A stretch of DNA of 8,500 nucleotides from a bacterium. GTDB taxonomy: Bacteria > Bacillota > Clostridia > Oscillospirales > Acutalibacteraceae. The stretch lies in the NCBI GenBank assembly GCA_020625635.1, contig JAHLBL010000062.1, positions 1 to 8,500 of the forward strand, read 5' to 3'. A model generated the notes under the pieces. That model worked only from the letters and a program-made list of their open reading frames with translations. It did no database searches and had not been told where the DNA came from. Position numbers and translations under genes: made by a program. Shown here piece by piece: positions 1 to 5,494 of this stretch; within the stretch, counting starts at the first letter, position 1, and the number at the start of each line of letters is the position of its first letter.

Positions 1-989
1 TGGTTATGGGTTTCGTTCTTGAACTGAACGAGCCATTTTTCGGTTTTGCCGTCGATGGTGACGGGAACCTCGATGGAGCAGGCGTTGATTTCCTCGCTCT
101 CGTCAAGGTCGGGTATAAGCCCGCGCTTTTTAAGAGCCTTCATTCCGATAAGAGCCATATCCATAAGGCTTACGTTGCGGGTGCTGTCCTTGCCGTAAAC
201 CTCCTCGCGGGTCTCGTAGTAAGCCGCGAGAGCATCCTCGATAACGGAGGAGAGAGCGGATTTCTCGATCTCTACCTTTTCAAGTTTTGTGAGGAAGGTG
301 GTGTGGCGACAGTGGTCGGACCAATATGTGTCGATTACGCGAAGCTCCGTAACGGTGGGGTCGCGGTGCTCGGTATCGCGGAAATAATCACGTGTGAATT
401 TGAGGTCGGAGAGCGTCATGGCAAAGCCCATCGAGCCGAAAAACTCAGCCATTTCCTCGTCGTTCCATTTTGTAAAGCCGTCGATAACCGCTACGCTGTC
501 GGGCTGTTCGATCGGAATGTCGAGCGACTCGGGCTTTTCGAGAGAGGCAAGACGGCTCTCAACGGGGTTGATAAGATAGTTTTCAATTTTCTCCAGCTGT
601 TCGTCGGTGATGTCGCCCTTTACGGCAACAACTCTCGCGGTGAGAATTTTACATCTCTCTCCCTGAGTAAGCAGCTGAACGCACTGCTCGGCGGAGTCGG
701 CTCTCTGGTCGTACTGACCGGGGAGATACTCCATCGCGAAAACCTTCCAGCCGTCGTCTACGGGCAGCGTTTCCTCGTAGATAATATCCTGGTTGGGTTC
801 GGAGAGGATAATATTTTTCGCGCGGTCAAAATCCTCGCGGCTGAGCCCCTCGATGTCATATCTGTTGACAAAGCGAAGCTGCTCAATCTCGCGGATTCCG
901 AGATTATGGCGCAGATCCCACTTGGTTTGCTCTGCGACAACATTCATCCCGTCGCGCTTTTCTACATAGATTCGTATAACCTTAGACAT
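1..989 (-). CDS. purL: Phosphoribosylformylglycinamidine synthase, N-terminal part (partial)
   Basis: FGAM synthase carries out the fourth step of purine synthesis, turning FGAR, glutamine and ATP into FGAM in the cytoplasm. The 329 visible residues begin at an ATG at 987-989, preceded by a GGGGGA ribosome site at 996-1001. Residues 1 to about 150 look like the PurS-like N-terminal domain (NRYDIEGL at 42-49). The linker-domain signature WSDHCRHTTF is at 223-232, and VQFKNETHN at 321-329 is the start of the ATP/FGAR-binding motif, usually followed by HP. The long N-terminal domain fused in one chain fits the large (about 1,200 residue) clostridial/proteobacterial type rather than the split PurS/PurQ/PurL set. 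The gene runs off the left edge. No convincing -35/-10 pair and no purine riboswitch is visible in the short AT-rich leader. It follows a terminator, so it should have its own promoter. The open plus-strand frame over this region is a shadow. Confidence 0.93.
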   Translation of the reverse strand, partial: MSKVIRIYVEKRDGMNVVAEQTKWDLRHNLGIREIEQLRFVNRYDIEGLSREDFDRAKNIILSEPNQDIIYEETLPVDDGWKVFAMEYLPGQYDQRADSAEQCVQLLTQGERCKILTARVVAVKGDITDEQLEKIENYLINPVESRLASLEKPESLDIPIEQPDSVAVIDGFTKWNDEEMAEFFGSMGFAMTLSDLKFTRDYFRDTEHRDPTVTELRVIDTYWSDHCRHTTFLTKLEKVEIEKSALSSVIEDALAAYYETREEVYGKDSTRNVSLMDMALIGMKALKKRGLIPDLDESEEINACSIEVPVTIDGKTEKWLVQFKNETHN

Positions 990-1064
990 ACACAATCCCC
1001 CAGTTTAATTAGTGTACATATTTTAACATATTACATATATATTATGTTTTAGAAAAGGAATTAT

Positions 1065-1098
1065 AAAAGAAAAAGCTGTCGCGTAATGCGGCAGCTTT
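1065..1098 (-). terminator. Rho-independent terminator of the 1109-1738 lipoprotein gene
   Basis: An 11-bp stem (1072-1082 with 1088-1098, one G-U pair) closes a 5-nt loop. It is followed on the minus strand by a T-rich run (TTTT-C-TTTT). It lies 10 nt past the stop codon and separates the lipoprotein gene from purL. Confidence 0.85.
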
Positions 1099-1108
1099 AT
1101 AAAAATCA

Positions 1109-1738
1109 TCAGTCGTTTTTGTCAGCCTTTTCGGTTGCCTTCTCGGTTTCTTCCTCGGTTGCTTCCTCCGTGGCTTTCTCGGAGCTCTCCTTTACCTCGG
1201 ACTCAAAGCTCTTGAACGCTTTAACGCACTCCTGCATCTTCTTGTAGTTGTCTGAGTTTGTGTCGGAAGCCGCGGGGTCGTTGTAAATCATAAGGTAGAG
1301 TCCGCTGTCGGTAATAAACACGTTCTTTATGGTTTTTCCGTACATGGTGATAGTGTTGCTTTCCTTGGCGGATTTTGTGTATTCGTTGGAAACCGCCTTC
1401 TTGTAGCTGTACAGCTCTACGGTATAGCGTTCGCCCGCGTAGAAAAGACTTGCGTTTGCTCCGATGTAGGAAGCGTCCTTGAGGATTTCGTGGTCGCCGT
1501 TCTTGACCTTGTCGTTTACAAAACCCTTGTCGTGGAGATACTCGCCGAGACCGTTGATATCGTTCTTGTAGTTTTTCTCAGCCTCTGTGACGGGCTCGGT
1601 CTCAGTCTGGGACTCTGTCGCGTCGCCTGCGGTTGTTTCGGACTGCTGAGAGGATGTGTTCTGGAGAGGGTCGCTGCAGCCTGTGAAGGCAGCGCCTATC
1701 ATTAAACAAGCCAGAATAGCCGTGATAAATCTTTTCAT
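1109..1738 (-). CDS. Small predicted lipoprotein of unknown function
   Basis: A 209-residue protein whose family I do not recognise. It has a lipoprotein signal: basic start MKR, hydrophobic stretch 4-18, and AFTGC with the candidate lipidated Cys at 21 (Phe at -3 is slightly unusual). Residues 22-55 are a Ser/Thr/Glu/Gln-rich linker, as expected for a surface lipoprotein held off the membrane. Residues about 56-182 look globular, with GLGEYLHDKGF at 63-73 and the strand-like FITDSGLYLMIY at 141-152. The last 25 or so residues are a Glu/Lys/Thr/Ala-rich charged tail. The start is supported by an AAAGG ribosome site about 10 nt upstream. The gene is monocistronic, with its own promoter (1791-1819) and terminator (1065-1098). 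The export call is fairly firm; the role is unknown. Confidence 0.8.
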   Translation of the reverse strand: MKRFITAILACLMIGAAFTGCSDPLQNTSSQQSETTAGDATESQTETEPVTEAEKNYKNDINGLGEYLHDKGFVNDKVKNGDHEILKDASYIGANASLFYAGERYTVELYSYKKAVSNEYTKSAKESNTITMYGKTIKNVFITDSGLYLMIYNDPAASDTNSDNYKKMQECVKAFKSFESEVKESSEKATEEATEEETEKATEKADKND

Positions 1739-1755
1739 AAATAATCAACCTTTCC

Positions 1756-1772
1756 GCCTCGATCAGAGAGGC
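1756..1772 (-). other. Small hairpin in the lipoprotein leader
   Basis: GCCTC and GAGGC arms (5 bp) enclose a 7-nt loop just upstream of the AAAGG ribosome site of the 1109-1738 gene. It could affect mRNA stability or translation, but the stem is short and may be chance. Confidence 0.35.
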
Positions 1773-1790
1773 ACGAATGTATACCTAAGT

Positions 1791-1819
1791 ATTATATAAC
1801 AACTCTCGGATAAAATCAA
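1791..1819 (-). promoter_or_regulatory. Sigma-A-type promoter of the 1109-1738 lipoprotein gene
   Basis: On the minus strand, TTGATT (1814-1819), a 17-bp spacer, then TATAAT (1791-1796). This gives a leader of roughly 45 nt. It sits directly after the terminator of the 3D-domain gene, so the lipoprotein is an independent unit. Confidence 0.8.
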
Positions 1820-1825
1820 GTACGG

Positions 1826-1853
1826 AAAAACAAAAGGCGTGCCGAAGCACGCC
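1826..1853 (-). terminator. Rho-independent terminator of the G5/3D gene
   Basis: A perfect 7-bp GC-rich stem GGCGTGC/GCACGCC with a TTCG tetraloop (cgaa on the plus strand, 1843-1846), followed on the minus strand by TTTTGTTTTT. It starts about 30 nt past the stop codon. Confidence 0.93.
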
Positions 1854-1884
1854 GTAATGTTTGTTGTTTGTTGTGTGATTTGTG

Positions 1885-2904
1885 TTACGCCAAAACGTAA
1901 ACGTTAAGGTCTCTTCTTCCGAACTGTACGCACTGGTCATAAGTGTCGTAGTACAGGTCGCATACAGCAGAACCGTCATCCGCGAATCCGCCTGTGTCGT
2001 TCGCTACAGCGTAGCCGTAAACGAAGCTGCCGTCGGGAGTCTGGATGTAAAGGTGTGAGCCGTAGGGGATGATGGAAGGATCAACCGCTACGCCGCCTAC
2101 GTGAACTGTGTCACCGACGGAAGTATGCGCTCCGGGAGCTGCATAGTAAGCAGTAGCAGAACCGCTTACAACCTTTGTATATGCGATTGTCTTGCCGTTG
2201 TGGTCAACGAGTGTACCCGCGCCGCCCGAGGACTTTGTATTGAAAGTTGTCGGGTTGTCGGCAATCATCCAGTAATTCTTGCGCTTTGTGCCTACGAGAA
2301 CTACCTTGTTCTTAGCTTTTTTGGTTACCTTTGTGCCGCTTACGACTGTCTTCTTGACCTTGCCGTTAACGACCTTGGAGGTGTAAGTAACTTTCTTTGT
2401 ACCGTTCTTACCCTTCTTGTAAACCTTGGACTGACCTACATATAAAGAATTTGTTTTCTTCTTTACGGTTTTGAACTTAACCTTTTCGGTCTTTGTAGTT
2501 TTCTTGTAGGATACGCGGTTAACCTTAATCTTGGTGTTGTCCTTTACCTTTGTGTTAAGGCTCTTGTTTACTGTGTCGTACTTACCGAGCTTGATGTTAA
2601 CGTGGTTCAGCGCCTCTTTAACAGTGCTCTGGGGTACTTCATAGCTTTCGTATTCCTTTGTGCCGACCTTTATGTCGACTGTTACGCCCTCTTCAACTGC
2701 TACGTTGCTTGAAGGTGTACCTGAAATTGTGTCTCCGCCAGGAAGAGTGATTGCGTCTTCGCTGACTTGCGTTTCCGTAAAATTCGAACTTTCGTCAGAA
2801 ACTGTCTGTGCAGATACGGAAAAAGCAGAGGTCCAGAGAAGGAGTGCGGCGCCAAGCACCGAAACAGCCTTTATGACGGAGCGCTGATTTTCTGTTATGC
2901 CCAT
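1885..2904 (-). CDS. Secreted cell-wall protein with DUF348, G5 and 3D domains (YabE/RpfB-like)
   Basis: A 339-residue exported protein expected to act on or bind peptidoglycan. The Sec signal peptide covers residues 1-32 (hydrophobic 12-31, likely cleavage after VSA). An acidic Ser/Thr linker follows. DUF348-like sequence lies at about 73-128 (STVKEALNHVNIKLG). A very Lys/Val/Thr-rich G5 domain lies at about 131-207 and ends VVLVGTK. The C-terminal 3D domain spans about 246-338 with its name-giving aspartates: VAVDPSIIPYGS (D275), ANDTGG (D303), VCDLYYDT (D316, D320). The 3D fold is the double-psi barrel of MltA-type lytic transglycosylases, so wall cleavage is likely but inferred. The start at 2904 is chosen because AAGGAG lies 6 nt upstream (2911-2916). 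An in-frame ATG 11 codons earlier has no ribosome site. Only one DUF348 is present, fewer than in B. subtilis YabE. The gene is monocistronic, with its own promoter and terminator. Confidence 0.9.
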   Translation of the reverse strand: MGITENQRSVIKAVSVLGAALLLWTSAFSVSAQTVSDESSNFTETQVSEDAITLPGGDTISGTPSSNVAVEEGVTVDIKVGTKEYESYEVPQSTVKEALNHVNIKLGKYDTVNKSLNTKVKDNTKIKVNRVSYKKTTKTEKVKFKTVKKKTNSLYVGQSKVYKKGKNGTKKVTYTSKVVNGKVKKTVVSGTKVTKKAKNKVVLVGTKRKNYWMIADNPTTFNTKSSGGAGTLVDHNGKTIAYTKVVSGSATAYYAAPGAHTSVGDTVHVGGVAVDPSIIPYGSHLYIQTPDGSFVYGYAVANDTGGFADDGSAVCDLYYDTYDQCVQFGRRDLNVYVLA

Positions 2905-2924
2905 ATTTTTCTCCTTAGTTTCGT

Positions 2925-2985
2925 AAATGCCGCCCATATTATAATGTATACGCGTGTAGGCGCTTAGGCGATGGACGCGGCATTT
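2925..2985 (-). promoter_or_regulatory. Leader stem next to the ribosome site of the G5/3D gene
   Basis: The minus-strand leader (about 130 nt from the predicted start near 3034) contains a perfect 9-bp inverted repeat, AAATGCCGC (2977-2985) and GCGGCATTT (2925-2933), enclosing 43 nt. The stem ends 8 nt before the AAGGAG ribosome site. It may modulate translation or stability. I could not match it to c-di-AMP or any other known riboswitch. Confidence 0.45.
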
Positions 2986-3040
2986 TAGATTTGCAACAAA
3001 ACTTGCAGGTAAATCACGTCTGCGGTTTCGTTACGATTGC

Positions 3041-3069
3041 ATTATAGGTGGTATTGCAAGAAAAGTCAA
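3041..3069 (-). promoter_or_regulatory. Sigma-A-type promoter of the G5/3D gene
   Basis: On the minus strand, TTGACT (3064-3069), a 17-bp spacer, then TATAAT (3041-3046): one mismatch to consensus. It predicts transcription from about 3034 and a leader of about 130 nt. Confidence 0.88.
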
Positions 3070-3082
3070 TTCAACAAATATT

Positions 3083-3111
3083 ATTTTTATGTGCAGAATT
3101 CACATAAAAAT
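3083..3111. repeat. Perfect 11-bp inverted repeat just upstream of the G5/3D promoter
   Basis: Arms ATTTTTATGTG (3083-3093) and CACATAAAAAT (3101-3111) enclose a 7-bp centre, CAGAATT. It ends 13 bp upstream of the -35 box, a place typical of an activator or operator site. It contains TGTG-N7-CACA, one base short of the CRP/FNR-type TGTG-N8-CACA. The regulator is unknown. Confidence 0.6.
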
Positions 3112-3140
3112 CGAGGTAATTTGCTGATTGTGGAAAAGTT

Positions 3141-3161
3141 TAATTCTTGTACAGAATTATA
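3141..3161. repeat. 7-bp inverted repeat overlapping a possible second -10 box
   Basis: Arms TAATTCT (3141-3147) and AGAATTA (3153-3159) enclose TGTAC. On the minus strand it overlaps a TATAAT (3156-3161). No good -35 hexamer sits 16-18 bp upstream, so a promoter here would need an activator. It shares AGAATT with the centre of the 3083-3111 palindrome. Confidence 0.35.
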
Positions 3162-3219
3162 AAGCGTCATTTTATGGTCATTTTGCAAGAAAACGCCTAT
3201 TACGCAGCTGTAACTGACG

Positions 3220-3236
3220 GTTACAACTCTGTAACA
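3220..3236 (-). promoter_or_regulatory. WalR (YycF)-type box
   Basis: The minus strand reads TGTTAC-AGAGT-TGTAAC, an exact match to the Firmicutes WalR consensus TGTWAH-N5-TGTWAH. WalR is known to control wall hydrolase genes, including a 3D-domain gene (yocH) in B. subtilis, and the next gene downstream is a 3D-domain wall protein. A third half-site on the plus strand (3209-3214) forms an inverted repeat with the inner one. Against it: the box lies about 150 bp upstream of the strong promoter, farther than usual, although it is about 60 bp from the weak TATAAT at 3156-3161. Confidence 0.5.
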
Positions 3237-3517
3237 ACATATGTACATATTAACATTTTTATTCATAATCCGCGATTTTAGGAGAAAAATATTCACACAG
3301 CAAAAAAGGAAAATCGCCCCTTTTTTGTAAAATAAGGTCGGTTTTGATGTAGATTTTACTAAAAGAAGTAAGGAATCGGTATTATTTTAATGTATAATTT
3401 TTCTGAAATATTTAGCGCGGAAAAGCGTGGAAAACCTCGAAAATAAGCCGTTTTTTCGCGAAAAAAACTTTTTTAAATTACAAATTTTAATAAAGGTTAC
3501 AAGGGCGATTTTAAGGC
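3237..3517. other. AT-rich non-coding stretch with palindromes and A-tracts
   Basis: No credible gene: the short frames here lack ribosome sites. Visible items are a perfect 12-bp palindrome at 3239-3250 (ATATGTACATAT), a 9-bp inverted repeat CAAAAAAGG/CCTTTTTTG at 3301-3309 and 3319-3327, and a perfect 16-bp palindrome of six T, CGCG, six A at 3451-3466. GGGCGATTTT occurs in opposite orientations at 3310-3319 and near 3503. The A- and T-runs suggest curved DNA or UP-like elements, but no function can be assigned. Confidence 0.5.
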
Positions 3518-3549
3518 AAAAAAACGCCCGACCGTGACGGTCGGGCGTT
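3518..3549 (-). terminator. Rho-independent terminator of the HTH/lipoprotein operon
   Basis: A perfect 12-bp stem (3523-3534 with 3538-3549; GC-rich core CGCCCGACCG) has a 3-nt loop and runs into seven Ts on the minus strand. It lies about 30 nt past the stop at 3579. Confidence 0.95.
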
Positions 3550-3578
3550 AGAAGAAACAGGATTATATAATATGATGT

Positions 3579-4397
3579 TTATTGGTCAGGCTTGAAGGTG
3601 ATGACGTCACCGACTTTTCTGTTCTTTTCGTACTTTGGATTGACCTTCTCAACGACTAAATCAAAAGAATCGCCGCTGTAGTTTTCGATTCTTCCGCTGA
3701 GGACTAACTCTTGAATTTCGTCTTCTTCAAAACTTTTAAATTTTTCAATCCAGATTTCCATTTTTCCGTCTTTTACAATGAAAGAGAAGTCATCTTCTTC
3801 AAGTGACGTATTATCGGCAATATATTCACCGTTATAATCATCAAAATCGCTGTAAGGATCAAATGATTGTTCGGAAAGGGTGTAAATGCAAATATCTTTT
3901 TCTTCACTTTCCCAATCTGTATAAATATGCTCTCCGACAAAAGCAAAGGAATCATCAAAGCTGCCTTTCTTTTCATTATAATTCTTGAAGACGCAAAGTT
4001 CGCTTATTCCCATCCTGTCGGAATCGTCGTTAAATGTAATCATAGTAAACGAAAACAAGAAGGTTGTGTCCTTTGTCCTTACAATCATATCGCAGCATTC
4101 CCAATAATTATCATCTCCTTCAGGATCGACAGATGATCCTCCTGTCGATTCCCTGTATTTGGTACTGACGCTTTTTGAGTTGTAGTACTTAAAAGCTTCT
4201 TTAAGCTGTTTATCCAGATCGACATCCTTTTTGACCTTGTCGGAGAAAAGCTTTTTTGCGGCGTCAATATCATTTTGGTCAAAGGCTTTTACGAGGTCTT
4301 CGCAAACCTCCTTTTGATTGAGTCCTTCGAACGGGTAGCAGCTGCATGCCGAGAAGAGGAGGGCGAGAATTATAACGGGTATTATAATCTTCTTCAT
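3579..4397 (-). CDS. Predicted lipoprotein, DUF5104-like
   Basis: A 272-residue exported protein of unknown role. The signal is MKK, hydrophobic 4-16, and FSAC with the candidate lipidated Cys at 18. Residues about 28-75 (CEDLVKAFDQNDIDAAKKLF, then an LDKQLKEAF helix) resemble the start of DUF5104 lipoproteins of Clostridia; this match is from memory and moderate. The C-terminal half is acidic and strand-rich (SFIVKDGKMEIWIEKF at 205-220). The ATG at 4395-4397 has an excellent AAGGAGGT site (4404-4411). Its start lies 23 nt after the HTH gene's stop, so the two are co-transcribed. Because of a frameshift in the HTH gene, this frame appears open back to 5276, giving a false 565-residue fusion. 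The gene is visibly AT-richer than trpS, which may hint at a different history. Confidence 0.82.
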   Translation of the reverse strand: MKKIIIPVIILALLFSACSCYPFEGLNQKEVCEDLVKAFDQNDIDAAKKLFSDKVKKDVDLDKQLKEAFKYYNSKSVSTKYRESTGGSSVDPEGDDNYWECCDMIVRTKDTTFLFSFTMITFNDDSDRMGISELCVFKNYNEKKGSFDDSFAFVGEHIYTDWESEEKDICIYTLSEQSFDPYSDFDDYNGEYIADNTSLEEDDFSFIVKDGKMEIWIEKFKSFEEDEIQELVLSGRIENYSGDSFDLVVEKVNPKYEKNRKVGDVITFKPDQ

Positions 4398-4420
4398 AAA
4401 ATAACCTCCTTTACGCTGTC

Positions 4421-5240
4421 TTACTTGTGGTGAAAAAGTGAGACGATGCCGTAGTATAAGGGAATGGTGAGAAATACTATCCAGCCGAAGCTCCAGCCGC
4501 CGAGGATATTGAAGAAGCCCGCGACTATGTATTCCGCGACGCAAAGCACGGGGTAGGCGAAATGCGAGGGGGTTCTTCTTGTAAATCGCGTCGACAAGAG
4601 AGTGGTAGATGGGGATAGCGAGCAGACATATCCACGACAGCGCAAAGCCGAACGCGACGCCCGAGAATCCCCAGACAAGCATAGCAATGAGTGAAATAGC
4701 CCAGACGGGTACGCGGTCGGCGATATGCTTGGAATGTTTGCTCATTCCTTTAAGCTCCTCGTCAACCATAACGTTGCCGTTCTCATCGGTGTAGGCACGG
4801 ACCTTTTCGCCGTCGTAAACGTGCACGCCGTCCCTGCCGACATGTACGTGAGAGCCGTCGCTTGAGTTAACGTTGATTCCTTCCCTAAAGCTGATGTCAA
4901 CCTGTCCGTTTTTGTCGTCGACGTGAATACCCCTTTTAAAGGAAACCTTTTCTTCCTTTACATAGTTGGTGTCGGGATCGGGTTCGTCGACATACCTGTT
5001 GTCATCGGCTGTTTCGGTTTGGGTTTGCGCGGGATCGCTCTCGCCCTGAATAAGCTCATCAAGGGTCACTCCGTAGATTTTGGCGAGCATAATAAGGTTA
5101 TCGGTGTCAGGCGACGCCTCGGAGCGCTCCCATTTTAAAATAGCCTGACGGCTTACTTCGATTTTTTCGGCGAGCTCCTCCTGAGAGTAACCGCGGGATT
5201 TTCTGTATTTAAGTAATCTGTTGGCAGTCTCGATATTCAT
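4421..5240 (-). pseudogene. XRE-family HTH membrane protein, frameshifted
   Basis: A putative membrane-tethered regulator. The ATG at 5238-5240 follows GGAGGT (5247-5252); the in-frame ATG at 5276 has no ribosome site. An XRE/Cro-type HTH occupies residues 7-61 (SRQAILKWERSEASPD at 30-45). An acidic linker follows, then a strand-rich segment with three related pieces (KRGIHVDD, REGINVNSSDG, GRDGVHVYDG), then four hydrophobic segments at about 178-270. The frame breaks after YKKNP at a run of five Gs on the plus strand (4568-4572). Dropping one G restores PSHFAYPVLCVAEYIV through to the stop at 4421, for 272 residues. The two membrane halves are internal repeats (WICLLAIPIY and WIVFLTIPLY), which confirms the repaired frame. 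As written, the product loses its second membrane pair. This could be a sequencing error, a recent mutation or a slippage site. It forms an operon with the downstream lipoprotein. Confidence 0.85.
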
Positions 5241-5287
5241 GATATTACCTCCGTAAAACTTTAAAATGCGCGACATAAAGCGGAAGA

Positions 5288-5314
5288 GGATTCTTCGCTT
5301 CGCTCAGAATGACA
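5288..5314. repeat. REP-like dispersed repeat copy
   Basis: Plus strand GGATTCTTCGCTTCGCTCAG then AATGACA. I recognise this as a copy of the ATTCT-TCGC...GC-AGAAT element that is scattered through intergenic DNA of many unrelated bacteria. It has imperfect dyad symmetry (ATTCT/AGAAT). It sits between the predicted promoter and the start of the HTH gene, so it would be in the 5' leader. There is only one copy in this window. Confidence 0.55.
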
Positions 5315-5333
5315 TCGTCAATTCTGTACCCTG

Positions 5334-5363
5334 ATTATAGCCCGCAACCGCGGGAAAGGTCTA
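5334..5363 (-). promoter_or_regulatory. Possible promoter of the HTH/lipoprotein operon
   Basis: A perfect TATAAT (5334-5339, minus strand) lies 18 bp from a weak TAGACC (5358-5363). The spacer contains the hyphenated palindrome CCCGC-AACC-GCGGG (5341-5354), a candidate operator, perhaps for the HTH protein itself. The predicted leader is about 85 nt. Confidence 0.45.
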
Positions 5364-5400
5364 TATATTTCGGTTTTCAATTACGCAACTATCGGTTGCG
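5343..5400 (-). other. Competing inverted repeats upstream of the HTH operon
   Basis: CGCAAC/GTTGCG (5384-5389 and 5395-5400) forms one hairpin, and CCCGC/GCGGG (5341-5345 and 5350-5354) another. The 8-bp CGCAACCG (5343-5350) and CGGTTGCG (5393-5400) can pair with each other instead. If the region is transcribed, the structures exclude one another; as DNA they may be operators. Confidence 0.35.
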
Positions 5401-5425
5401 ATCCAGTATTTATGCGGGATTTGAG

Positions 5426-5454
5426 AAAAAAACGCCCGAGAAGATTCCCGGGCG
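5426..5454 (-). terminator. Rho-independent terminator of the aminotransferase-trpS operon
   Basis: A GC-rich stem of about 10 bp (5433-5442 with 5445-5454, one G-U pair; in practice 9 bp and a tetraloop) is followed on the minus strand by seven Ts. It lies about 40 nt past the trpS stop. Confidence 0.93.
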
Positions 5455-5494
5455 GAAATGTTTAGACATTGTATATGTATATATACTATTAATA

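Noticed and set aside
6..1052. 348-residue open frame on the plus strand
   Set aside because: It is antisense to purL, whose translation carries the WSDHCRH and KNETHN motifs. The plus frame has no ribosome site and matches no family I know.
1003..1064. purL promoter
   Set aside because: Several AT-rich -10-like hexamers and a hyphenated palindrome (AACATA/TATGTT at 1025-1030 and 1043-1048) occur, but none has a believable -35 partner, so no promoter is called.
3087..3296. 69-residue minus-strand frame
   Set aside because: No ribosome site, and composition typical of AT-rich non-coding DNA full of palindromes.
3579..5276. 565-residue HTH-lipoprotein fusion
   Set aside because: An artefact of the frameshift at 4568-4572; the downstream part has its own lipoprotein signal and AAGGAGGT site.
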